The notes beneath the pieces are model-generated. The model made no database searches and had not been told where the DNA came from. It worked only from the letters and a program-made list of their open reading frames with translations. Made by a program: the position numbers and the translations under genes. A DNA stretch of 64,000 nucleotides from contig NZ_LMMU01000013.1 of assembly GCF_001422375.1 (NCBI RefSeq), positions 1-64,000 on the forward strand, written 5' to 3'. Within the stretch, counting starts at the first letter, position 1, and every line of letters begins with the position of its first letter. Shown in pieces: positions 25,919 to 36,607 of the stretch. The DNA is from Methylobacterium sp. Leaf99. Lineage in GTDB: Bacteria > Pseudomonadota > Alphaproteobacteria > Rhizobiales > Beijerinckiaceae.

Positions 25919-27313
25919 TCACGAACTCATATAGGTATCGGAGCGGTCTTGAGCAGGGGTGGCCAGGTCCCCATTCTGCGCATGACGGGCCACGGCGATG
26001 CCGCGCTCGAACACGTGGCGGGCCCAGGACACCCGGACCACGGCGCCCGTCGCGACGGGGTCCGGCGCGTTGGACAGGGTGAGCTGGGCACCGGAGCGCT
26101 CGATGAGCGTCTTGGCGATGAACAGGCCGAGCCCGAGGCCGGCCCCGGTGCTGTCGCCCATCCGTCCGCGGTCGGTTCCCCGGGTGGTGACGTAGGGCTC
26201 GCCCGCGCGCAGCAGAACCTCGCCGGAGAAGCCGGGGCCGTCGTCGCGCATCTCGAGCCAGACCTGCTCGTAGGTCCAGCGTGCCTCGATGATCACGCGG
26301 GTCTTCGCGAAATCGACGGCGTTGTCGACGATGTTGGCGAGCCCGAACAGGACGCCCGGGTTGCGCCGGTACGAGGGTTCCGGCCCCTCCCCCCGGCTGG
26401 TGACGTCGAGGATGATGCCCATGGCCCGCTGGGGCGCCACCAGTTCCTCGACGAGGTGGCTGAGGCTCACGGTCTGGAGGAAGCCGCCGCCGTCGCCGTC
26501 GAGGGAGGTGAGCTTCGACAGGATGCCGCGACAGCGGTCGACCTGATCGCGCAGGAGGGCCAGATCCTCGCGCACCCCGGGCGACGCCGTCGGGGCGAGC
26601 TGCCGACTGAGTTCCTTGGTCACCACCATGATGGTGCCGAGGGGCGTCCCGAGTTCGTGGGCCGCCGCCGCCGCCAGACCGTCGAGCTGGGACAGGTGCT
26701 GCTCGCGGGCGAGCACGAGTTCGGTGGCCGCCAGGGCCTGCGCGAGGAGACGGGTCTCCTCTGCGACCTTCCAGGCGTAGACCCCGGTGAAGGCCGTGCC
26801 GAGGAGGATCGCGGTCCACACCCCCGAAATGTAGAGGAACGGCAGTTCGAGGCGCCCGTCGGCGAACCACGGCAGGGGCCTGTGGATGAGGGCCAGCAGG
26901 GTCGCGAGTCCGATGGCGAGCAGGCCAAGCGCCAGGGTCCGCTCCGGCGGCAGGGCGGTGGCCGAGATCAGCACGGGGGCAAGGAACAGGAGCGAGAAGG
27001 GGTTCTGCAGGCCACCCGTGAGGAACAGCAGGGCGGCGAGCTGGACGATGTCGAAGGCGAGCAGCAGGGCCGCCGAATCGTCGCTGAGCCGGTAGCTCGC
27101 CGGGAAGCGGATGCGCAGGGCGAGGTTCAACCAGGACGATGCGGCGATGACGAGGAAGCACCAGCCGAACGGCAGGGGCAGGCCGAGGCCGAACTGCGCC
27201 CCGACCACGGCCGCGCTCTGCCCCGTGATCGCGAGCCAGCGCAGGCGGACGAAGGTGTCGAGCCGCAGGTGCCGGGCGTCGCGCGCGAAGCCGTTGGTGC
27301 TCATGTCCATCAT
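25919..27313 (-). CDS. regB: redox sensor histidine kinase RegB/PrrB/ActS
   Basis: A 464-residue membrane kinase with about six transmembrane helices in residues 25-185. The quinone-sensing motif GGLQNPF is at 100-106, the H-box His219 lies in AAAAHELGTPLGT, and the redox-active Cys261 is kept in DRCRGILSKL. The ATPase part has IVDNAVDFA and DDGPGF. All residues known to matter in RegB are present. Start may be the ATG at 27313, 27310 or 27304. The senC gene often found between regB and regA is absent here. It diverges from phaZ with about 290 nt between them. Confidence 0.94.
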   Translation of the reverse strand: MMDMSTNGFARDARHLRLDTFVRLRWLAITGQSAAVVGAQFGLGLPLPFGWCFLVIAASSWLNLALRIRFPASYRLSDDSAALLLAFDIVQLAALLFLTGGLQNPFSLLFLAPVLISATALPPERTLALGLLAIGLATLLALIHRPLPWFADGRLELPFLYISGVWTAILLGTAFTGVYAWKVAEETRLLAQALAATELVLAREQHLSQLDGLAAAAAHELGTPLGTIMVVTKELSRQLAPTASPGVREDLALLRDQVDRCRGILSKLTSLDGDGGGFLQTVSLSHLVEELVAPQRAMGIILDVTSRGEGPEPSYRRNPGVLFGLANIVDNAVDFAKTRVIIEARWTYEQVWLEMRDDGPGFSGEVLLRAGEPYVTTRGTDRGRMGDSTGAGLGLGLFIAKTLIERSGAQLTLSNAPDPVATGAVVRVSWARHVFERGIAVARHAQNGDLATPAQDRSDTYMSS

Positions 27314-27603
27314 GTCACAGCAACGATAGGGCTCGGCGACGCCACGTCCATCCCCATCGCGCGCAATAGATTTGTCCACGAAACATCGCTTCCGTACGGA
27401 TTTGTCCGCGAGTGCAGGCCGGGATGGGGAAAGAACCTGTCGCGTCTCCCCCGTGAGCGCGAAAGCACCGGAAAGGGAAGTTCGAGGACTTGTCGCCGCA
27501 GGCTTCGCCCTAAGTCGATGACAGGCCCGGGCCGAACGGCCGGGCCCGATGCGCGTGCGCCCCCTGGACGTGGCCGCCGCCGTGGAACGAGGGGGAGGCA
27601 ACC

Positions 27604-28872
27604 GTGAACCTGTCCTACTACTGGTATGAGACGGCGCGCATCATGACGACGCCGGCGCGGGTGGCCGCCGACATGGTCAAGCACAGCCTCCAGAATCCGG
27701 CCAATCCCCTGTCCTACGGACCCTACGCGCGCAGCATGGCGGCGGCCTGCGAGATGTTCGAGCGGATGACCCGGCGCTACGCCAAGCCGAGCTTCGGGTT
27801 CACTGGCACCCGGATCGACGGCCACAGCGTTCCGGTGAGCGACCGGGTCGTCTGGGAGCGCCCGTTCTGCCGGGCCGTCACCTTCGACCGGGGCTTCGTC
27901 CAGGCGCCGAGGGCGCCGCAGCCCAAGCTTCTGATCGTGGCGCCCATGTCCGGGCACTACGCCACCCTCCTGCGCGGGACCGTGGAGGCGATGCTGCCGG
28001 AGCATCAGGTCTTCATCACCGACTGGACCGATGCCCGCATGGTGCCGCTCGGGGCCGGGCGCTTCGACCTCGACACCTACATCGACTATCTCATCGACCT
28101 GTTCGCGGAGCTCGGTCCGGACCTGCACGTCATGGCCGTGTGCCAGCCGGCGGTGCCGGTTCTCGCCGCCATCGCCGTGATGGAGGCACGGGGGCATCCC
28201 ACCGTCCCGGCCTCCATGACCCTCATGGGCGGCCCCATCGACACGCGGCGCTCGCCGACGGCCGTGAACTGCCTCGCCCAGGAGCGCGGCACCACGTGGT
28301 TCGAACGCAACTGCATCACCACCGTGCCCGCGGGCTATCCGGGGGCGTGGCGCAGCGTCTACCCGGGCTTCTTCCAGCTCTCGGGCTTCATGGCGATGAA
28401 CCTCGACCGGCACGTCAACGCCCACGCGGAGATGTTCGACCACCTCGTCACCGGGGACGGCGACTCGGCCGAGAAGCACCGGGACTTCTACGACGAGTAC
28501 CTCGCGGTGATGGACCTGACGGCGGAGTTCTACCTGCAGACGGTCAAGACGGTGTTCGTCGACCACGCCCTGCCGAAGGGCACGATGATGCATGCCGGGA
28601 CGCGCGTCGATCTCGGGGCGATCCGCACCTGCGCCATCCTGGCCATCGAGGGCGAAAACGACGACATCTCCGGCGTCGGACAGACGCAGGCGGCCCTAGA
28701 GCTCACGCCGAACCTCGCCCCCGAGCGCAAGGCCTATCACCTGCAGAAGGGAGTCGGGCATTACGGGGTGTTCAACGGCTCGCGCTATCGGACGGTGATC
28801 GCGCCGCGCATCGCCGAATTCATCCGCGCCATGCAGGCCCGGCCCGCCATCGCGCACGACCCCGCGGCCTGA
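27604..28872 (+). CDS. phaZ: intracellular polyhydroxyalkanoate depolymerase
   Basis: A 422-residue cytoplasmic depolymerase that mobilises stored PHB. It begins MNLSYYWYETARIMTTPAR, typical of the PhaZ1 type. The nucleophile is Cys180 in the lipase-box-like VCQPAVP (Cys replaces Ser in this family), with Asp in ENDDISGVGQTQAA and His in GVGHYGVFNG near the C-terminus completing the triad. A GTG preceded by GAGGGGGAGG starts it. It is divergent from regB, so the shared promoter region may link PHB use to redox state (inference). Confidence 0.94.
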   Translation: MNLSYYWYETARIMTTPARVAADMVKHSLQNPANPLSYGPYARSMAAACEMFERMTRRYAKPSFGFTGTRIDGHSVPVSDRVVWERPFCRAVTFDRGFVQAPRAPQPKLLIVAPMSGHYATLLRGTVEAMLPEHQVFITDWTDARMVPLGAGRFDLDTYIDYLIDLFAELGPDLHVMAVCQPAVPVLAAIAVMEARGHPTVPASMTLMGGPIDTRRSPTAVNCLAQERGTTWFERNCITTVPAGYPGAWRSVYPGFFQLSGFMAMNLDRHVNAHAEMFDHLVTGDGDSAEKHRDFYDEYLAVMDLTAEFYLQTVKTVFVDHALPKGTMMHAGTRVDLGAIRTCAILAIEGENDDISGVGQTQAALELTPNLAPERKAYHLQKGVGHYGVFNGSRYRTVIAPRIAEFIRAMQARPAIAHDPAA

Positions 28873-28935
28873 GCACCCCCAGCAAATCCGCTCGCGCCGA
28901 TGGCGGCGCGGCGGACACGCCGCTAAGCTGTCCCC

Positions 28936-29670
28936 ATGCGGTTAGCTTTGCTGCGCGGGCCGGACCCGGATCACCTCGATGTCGTCCACGAAGGCGAGAC
29001 GTTCCGCGTCGCCCTGCGGCGGCGGCCCACGGCGCGGCGGCTGACCCTGCGGGTGTCGAGCGCCACCGGCGAGGTGGTGATGACCCTGCCGGCCCGGACC
29101 TCCCTGGCGGTGGCACGGACATTCGCCATCGGCCATGGCGGCTGGATCGCCATGCGGCTGGCGCGGCTGCCGGAGCGCGTCGCCTTCGAGGCCGGGGCGA
29201 TCCTGCCCCTGCGCGGCGTACCCCACCGGATCGCCCATCGCGCCGGTACCGGTGGCCTCACGCGGGTGGAGCCGAGCCCGGACGGTCCTTCGATTTCCGT
29301 GGCATGCGAGGCGCCGCACATCGCCCGGCGGATCGGCGACTTCCTCGAACGGGAGGCGCGCCGCGACCTGACGGCGGCGGTGAAGACCTATGCGGCCGCC
29401 ATCGGCCGGACCCCGACGCGGATCACCGTGCGCGACACCCGCAGCCGCTGGGGCTCCTGCACGGCGCAGGGCGCCCTGAACTTCTCGTGGCGCTTGATCC
29501 TGGCCCCGCCCGTGGTGCTCGACTACCTCGTCGCCCACGAGATGGCGCACCTCCGGGAGATGAACCACTCGCACCGATTCTGGGACCTCGTCGGCTCCAT
29601 CTGCCCCAACGTCGACGAGGCGGAACGCTGGCTCAAGCGCAACGGGTCGAGCCTCCACCGCTACGGCTGA
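28936..29670 (+). CDS. YgjP-like zinc metalloprotease (M48/SprT-like family)
   Basis: A 244-residue protein of the YgjP/DUF45 family. The zinc-binding motif HEMAHLREMNHSHRFW (HExxH with a third His) sits at about 197-212, preceded by VRDTRSRWGSCTAQG, the other family hallmark. The N-terminal half is the usual beta-rich domain of the family (RRPTARRLTLRVSS). Substrate unknown; no signal peptide, so it should be cytoplasmic. It begins about 60 nt after phaZ. Confidence 0.9.
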   Translation: MRLALLRGPDPDHLDVVHEGETFRVALRRRPTARRLTLRVSSATGEVVMTLPARTSLAVARTFAIGHGGWIAMRLARLPERVAFEAGAILPLRGVPHRIAHRAGTGGLTRVEPSPDGPSISVACEAPHIARRIGDFLEREARRDLTAAVKTYAAAIGRTPTRITVRDTRSRWGSCTAQGALNFSWRLILAPPVVLDYLVAHEMAHLREMNHSHRFWDLVGSICPNVDEAERWLKRNGSSLHRYG

Positions 29671-29679
29671 ACCGGGGAC

Positions 29680-30057
29680 TCAGCCCTTGACGCGCAGGAC
29701 GCGGCGGCGCGCGCCGGGCTCCTCCGGCCAGGTCGGACGGGCATCGACTTCGCCCGGATGAAGCGTGCGCGGCGCGACGTTGTCGCAAACCTCTCGCTGA
29801 CGCAGAATCACCGGCTGTCCGAACTCGTCGCGGCGGCGAATAATGCCGCCCTCGTGGCAGAACCCGGCGAGTTCGGCCGAAGAACCGCTTCGGCGTCCGC
29901 CCGGCATGCGGGCGATGGGCCGGTGCTCGACGACGAGGGGACCGTCGCGATTCAGGGACCGCTCGACATAGGTGGTCTCGTCCACGGGGAGCGATCCGGC
30001 GCCGGCGGGCGCCAACCCGGCGAGGAGCAGAACGAGGGGAAGGGCGCAGGCTCGCAT
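29680..30057 (-). CDS. exported small protein, unknown function
   Basis: A 125-residue protein with a clear signal peptide (MRACALPLVLLLAGLAPAGAGS). The mature part is Arg-rich with two Cys (AGFCHEGG and REVCDNVAP) that could form a disulfide. I do not recognise the family. The ATG at 30057 is used because it begins the signal peptide; the frame continues 45 codons upstream without support. It converges with the YgjP-like gene across 9 nt. Confidence 0.72.
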   Translation of the reverse strand: MRACALPLVLLLAGLAPAGAGSLPVDETTYVERSLNRDGPLVVEHRPIARMPGGRRSGSSAELAGFCHEGGIIRRRDEFGQPVILRQREVCDNVAPRTLHPGEVDARPTWPEEPGARRRVLRVKG

Positions 30058-30302
30058 GGCGTTCGTCCGTGTTGAAGCGTGACCGTCAGGATTAAGGCCT
30101 GATTGTGTCGTGCGATAGTCCTTCGGGGGGCATCCGTTCCTCAGGCAGGCTTCGGCCGCACCCGTTAAGAAATCGCTAACCCTGTTGCTCAACGCGGCGG
30201 TCCGTCGCCGGATCGAAGCGGGCCGCCACGGCGAGGCGGCGGCCCGATCACACTTTCGTCAGTTCGACAGCAGAATCCCGTCGGCTCGACAGCTCGCTCG
30301 CG

Positions 30303-32930
<2,628 letters not shown>

Positions 32931-33055
32931 GCTTGTCGACCCTTTCCGTGTCGGTTCGGTCCCGTCCGCATGATGCGGCACGGCCCTGCCGAGACGTCGT
33001 TCCCCGGCTTCTGCCGCGAGAACCTCGGCGCCACCGTGGCCGCCGGTAGCCCGGA

Positions 33056-33083
33056 TGTGGTGTTGTAATTTCGCACCACAAGG
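33056..33083 (-). promoter_or_regulatory. candidate heat-shock promoter with inverted repeat, upstream of clpB
   Basis: On the minus strand CTTGTG, a 16-nt spacer and CCACAT resemble a sigma-32 promoter (CTTG... and a C-rich CAT -10). The same bases form a perfect inverted repeat TGTGGTG - 11 nt - CACCACA (33057-33081). Transcription would start near 33048. It is not a CIRCE element. Confidence 0.45.
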
Positions 33084-33159
33084 GGTCCGACCATGGATGC
33101 AGGGGGGCACGTGAGGCGACCGCTTGCACACGCCACGATCGGGGGGCCATGCTGCGCGG

Positions 33160-33942
33160 ATGACAACCGATCTGCGCCTCGAAGCCCTGCACCGCTATCC
33201 CGTCAAAGGACTCTCGCCCGAGAGGCTCGACAGCGCCGATCTGGACGCGGGCCGGTACTTTCCCGGCGATCGCCTGTTCGCCGTCGAGAACGGCCCGTCC
33301 GGCTTCGATCCCGCCGCCCCCGTGCACCAGCCGAAGATCAAGTTCCTCATGCTGATGCGGCACGAGGCCCTGGCCCGCCTCGACGCACGCTACGATGCCC
33401 ACGAGAACAGCCTGACCCTCCGGCACGGGGGCGAGGTCGTCGCGCGGGGCGACCTCGACACGGCGGAGGGTCGTGCGAACATCGAGACGTATCTGGCCGG
33501 CTACCTGCCGGAGGCCCTGCGCGGACCGCCGAAGGTGCTCACCGCGCCCGACGGCTTCCGATTCACCGATTCGCCGCGCGGCTTCGTCTCGCTTCTGAAC
33601 CTCGCCAGCGTCGCCGCCATCGAGACCATGACGGGCGCCGCCGTCGATCCCTTACGGTTCCGCGCCAATCTCCACGTCTCCGGACTGGCGCCGTGGGGCG
33701 AACTCGACCTCGTCGGGCACACCCTCGCCACACCGGGCGGCGTCACCCTGCGCATCCTGAAACGAACCGAACGGTGTGCGGCGACCAATGTCGATCCGGT
33801 CACGGGGATTCGCGACCTCGCGATCCCCCACACCCTGTCGCGCCACCTCGGCCACACGGATTGCGGCATCTATGCCGAGGTGGTGGCGGGAGGCACCCTC
33901 CACATCGGCGATCGCCTCACGGGCGCGGCGGCGACCGCGTGA
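33160..33942 (+). CDS. MOSC domain protein
   Basis: A 260-residue protein with an N-terminal MOSC beta-barrel domain (LEALHRYPVKGLSPERLD) and the C-terminal MOSC domain with the conserved Cys in KRTERCAATNVDP followed by GHTDCGIYAEV. MOSC proteins bind the molybdenum cofactor or sulfur; this long form is like YcbX/mARC-type proteins that reduce N-hydroxylated compounds. The ATG at 33160 is preferred to an upstream start at 33124 because the protein then begins at the domain. It diverges from clpB. Confidence 0.84.
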   Translation: MTTDLRLEALHRYPVKGLSPERLDSADLDAGRYFPGDRLFAVENGPSGFDPAAPVHQPKIKFLMLMRHEALARLDARYDAHENSLTLRHGGEVVARGDLDTAEGRANIETYLAGYLPEALRGPPKVLTAPDGFRFTDSPRGFVSLLNLASVAAIETMTGAAVDPLRFRANLHVSGLAPWGELDLVGHTLATPGGVTLRILKRTERCAATNVDPVTGIRDLAIPHTLSRHLGHTDCGIYAEVVAGGTLHIGDRLTGAAATA

Positions 33943-33973
33943 GCGCGCGGTCGTCCGCCTCCGATCGGTCCTC

Positions 33974-34249
33974 TCAGATGGCGTCGCGCCGGACCAGAAC
34001 CACGGCAGCGGCGTAGCCGGCGCGCCTGAGATGGCGCAGGTCGGCATGACGACGCTCGCAGGTGACCTTGAGGTAGCGCTCGTCCCCGCCGGGGAGGCCG
34101 GTGGAAGCCGCGACGGCCTGTCCGTGCATCATGCACTCCATCGGCGTGCGGGCTGGAGAGACGATGACGTCGAGGGCGGTGGCCCGCGAGCAATTCTGGG
34201 CCAGCATCGTCGAGGCACAGACGAGGGCGACGGACAGCAATTCGGACAT
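33974..34249 (-). CDS. small conserved protein with N-terminal hydrophobic segment
   Basis: A 91-residue protein (MSELLSVALVCASTMLAQNC...) with a short hydrophobic N-terminus and cysteines in QNCSRATALDVIV, TPMECMMHGQ and KVTCERRHAD. The Cys and spacing pattern is shared by many tiny rhizobial proteins that end soon after the CER motif; here the frame runs about 25 residues further (RHLRRAGYAAAVVLVRR). Function unknown. It converges with the MOSC gene. Confidence 0.65.
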   Translation of the reverse strand: MSELLSVALVCASTMLAQNCSRATALDVIVSPARTPMECMMHGQAVAASTGLPGGDERYLKVTCERRHADLRHLRRAGYAAAVVLVRRDAI

Positions 34250-34456
34250 GACGGACCCCTTGTTCGAGATGGCGAAGAAGGTCCGCGGGTTGGCTCTGGC
34301 GTCCGAGCGGCCGCGTGATCGTTGTCTGAAGCGTTCCTCGAGGGCGGGACTGGCGTATTCTTGATCTTTGATGGTGGTCGTCTTGTCCAAGCACGCCGTA
34401 TGCCAGGACGGGATGTCAGATCTGCGCCATCCACGTGTGTGATGCGCGCACCACGC

Positions 34457-34666
34457 TCAGTCGCGGCTCTGCAGCCACAGCGGCTCGGGCTCGGTGCGGG
34501 GCAGGAGGGCCGCCACGGCATCGAGATCGACGATGTAATGCTCGGTGAGTCGACGCCAGATCTCGGCCGTCGAAGCCGCTTCGGTCCCGATTCGGTGCAG
34601 CGCGCTGGCGAGCAGGCTGGGGTTGGTGAGGGTCGGACGGGTGATGGCGGGATCGGTGTTCGGCAT
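34457..34666 (-). CDS. small hypothetical protein
   Basis: A 69-residue, probably helical protein (LLASALHRIGTEAASTAEIWRRLTEHYIVDLDAVAALL). No family recognised and no signal peptide. A short stem CCTGTG...CACAGG lies 11-30 nt upstream of its ATG in the leader. Codon usage looks genuine with GC-rich third positions. Confidence 0.6.
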   Translation of the reverse strand: MPNTDPAITRPTLTNPSLLASALHRIGTEAASTAEIWRRLTEHYIVDLDAVAALLPRTEPEPLWLQSRD

Positions 34667-34936
34667 CGGCTCAGTCCCTGTGCGGCAGGACACAGGATCG
34701 CGGATCACGGTTAATCGACTCTTAAAAGCATGATGCGGCGATGCGAAAATCAGTTCCCGCAAATCATCACGTGTCGAGGTGAGCCCTTCCGCGTCGCTTT
34801 CCTTCGATCTCGGCTGTCCGGCGAGCGGGCGCTGCGCCTCCGTGGGATGCGGGTCGGAACCTCGGGGCGGCGGAACGCGTCTCACAAGCCGCATCCCGCG
34901 CCGCCGCGACGGCGACCCTGCGTTCCGAAGGACATC

Positions 34937-35506
34937 ATGGACACGACGCCGCTTCCCGCCTCCGCCTTCAAGGCGCCCGCCATCCTGCTGTCCGGTCCGG
35001 TGGATCAGGCGATGTACAAGGATTTCCGCAACCAGTTCGACGCGGCCTCGGACCGGGAGTTCGTCGTCGTCGAACTCTCGACCCTCGGGGGCGATCCGGA
35101 GGTGGCCCGGATGATGGGCGAGGATATCCGCTTCGCCAGCGACCTCGACCCGCATCGGCGCATCGTCTTCCTCGGCAAGGCGGCGATCTACTCGGCCGGC
35201 ACCACCTTCATGAGCTTCTTCGCGCGCTCGAACCGCTACCTGACGCGCGGCACGCGCCTGATGATCCACGAACGCAAGATCTCCAAGAAGCTGAACATCG
35301 AAGGTCCGCTGACCACCTGCATCGCCACGGTGAAGGCGGCCCTGCACGAACTCGAATGCTCCATCGAGATCCAGAACGAGGGCTTCGCCAACCTCGTCAT
35401 CGGCTCGATGGTGACCCTCGACGAGGTTCTCGTCCGCGCGCCGTCGAACTGGTACCTCGAAGCCGAAGAGGCCCGCCGCCTGGGACTGATCGAGGCCGTG
35501 ATCTGA
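34937..35506 (+). CDS. ClpP-like serine protease homologue with altered triad
   Basis: A 189-residue ClpP/crotonase-fold protein separate from the true ClpP in this window. The nucleophile Ser is placed in KAAIYSAGTTFMSFF (compare GQAASMGS) and the His in TRLMIHERK. Aligned back from the shared C-terminal GLIEAVI, the catalytic Asp of ClpP (RDNFMTA) becomes Asn (SNWYLEA). It may therefore be weakly active, use another acid, or be a regulatory homologue. The ATG at 34937 starts it; longer frames give no homologous sequence. It is alone, about 145 nt before argB. Confidence 0.78.
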   Translation: MDTTPLPASAFKAPAILLSGPVDQAMYKDFRNQFDAASDREFVVVELSTLGGDPEVARMMGEDIRFASDLDPHRRIVFLGKAAIYSAGTTFMSFFARSNRYLTRGTRLMIHERKISKKLNIEGPLTTCIATVKAALHELECSIEIQNEGFANLVIGSMVTLDEVLVRAPSNWYLEAEEARRLGLIEAVI

Positions 35507-35650
35507 CGCCGCCGCTCCGCTCCGCATAGTCGGGCTTGAAAACGGGCGGGCGTAAAAATTGCCGCCGGATGCTTCGCAGGGTCGCATGCCTGCGGTAGAA
35601 GCCGGCGCCGCGCACGACCGCCCGGCACGCATCGAGGAACGAGCCCCACG

Positions 35651-36547
35651 ATGAAAGATCCGTTGCCCAACGTGCACGTGCGTGCCGAAGTCCTGGTCCA
35701 GGCCCTGCCGCACATGCAGCGCTACGATCAGGAGATCGTGGTGATCAAGTATGGCGGCCACGCCATGGGCGACCGCGCCGCGGCGGAGGATTTCGCCGAG
35801 GACATCGTGCTGCTCGAACAGTCCGGTCTCAAGCCCATCGTGGTCCATGGCGGCGGCCCGCAGATCGGCCGCATGCTCGGGCGCCTCGGTATCGAATCCG
35901 AGTTCCGTGGCGGCCTGCGCGTCACCGACGAAGCCACCGTTGAGGTGGTCGAGATGGTGCTGGCCGGCTCCATCAACAAGCAGATCGTCGGCTGGATCTC
36001 GGCCGAGGGCGGGCGGGCCATCGGCCTGTGCGGCAAGGACGGCAACATGGTGCGGGCCAAGAAGGCCACGCGCACCATCATCGACCCCGAGAGCCAGACC
36101 GAGCAGAAGGTCGATCTCGGCCTCGTCGGCGAGCCCGACCATGTCGAGCGCGGCGTCCTCGACGCGGTGCTGAAGGCCGAACTCATCCCGGTGCTGGCCC
36201 CCGTGGCCTTCGGGGCCGACGGCCAGACCTACAACGTCAATGCCGACACCTTCGCGGGCGCCATCGCGGGGGCCCTGCGGGCCAAGCGCCTGCTGCTGCT
36301 GACGGACGTGCCGGGGGTCCTCGACAAGGACAAGAAGCTGATCCCCGAGCTGACCCTGGAGGATTGCCGCCGGCTCATCGCCGACGGCACCATCACGGGC
36401 GGCATGATCCCGAAGGTGGAGACCTGCATCTACGCCCTGGAGCAGGGCGTCGAGGCGGTGGTCATCCTCGACGGCAAGGTCAGCCACGCGGTGCTGCTGG
36501 AGCTGTTCACCGATTACGGTGCCGGCACCCTGATCCGCCGGACCTGA
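35651..36547 (+). CDS. argB: acetylglutamate kinase
   Basis: Second enzyme of arginine synthesis; phosphorylates N-acetylglutamate. The 298-residue protein has VVIKYGGHAMGD (phosphate loop with the transition-state Lys), IVVHGGGPQIGRML, and the C-terminal GTITGGMIPKVETC. The N-terminal helix (residues 1-25: LPNVHVRAEVLVQALPHMQRYD) marks the arginine-sensitive hexameric type, which is also the partner of PII; glnB is in this window. It converges with siaA across a strong hairpin. Confidence 0.95.
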   Translation: MKDPLPNVHVRAEVLVQALPHMQRYDQEIVVIKYGGHAMGDRAAAEDFAEDIVLLEQSGLKPIVVHGGGPQIGRMLGRLGIESEFRGGLRVTDEATVEVVEMVLAGSINKQIVGWISAEGGRAIGLCGKDGNMVRAKKATRTIIDPESQTEQKVDLGLVGEPDHVERGVLDAVLKAELIPVLAPVAFGADGQTYNVNADTFAGAIAGALRAKRLLLLTDVPGVLDKDKKLIPELTLEDCRRLIADGTITGGMIPKVETCIYALEQGVEAVVILDGKVSHAVLLELFTDYGAGTLIRRT

Positions 36548-36571
36548 CAAGCTCCGCAGGACCTAACAAGC

Positions 36572-36607
36572 GTAGCCCGCCCCGCCAACGACGGCGGGGC
36601 GGGCTAC
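36572..36607. terminator. 15-bp perfect hairpin between argB and siaA
   Basis: Two 15-nt arms (36572-36586 and 36593-36607) pair perfectly with a 6-nt loop AACGAC. The siaA stop codon lies inside the right arm. No T run follows on either strand, so it may end transcription weakly in both directions or protect the 3' ends of both messages. Confidence 0.7.
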
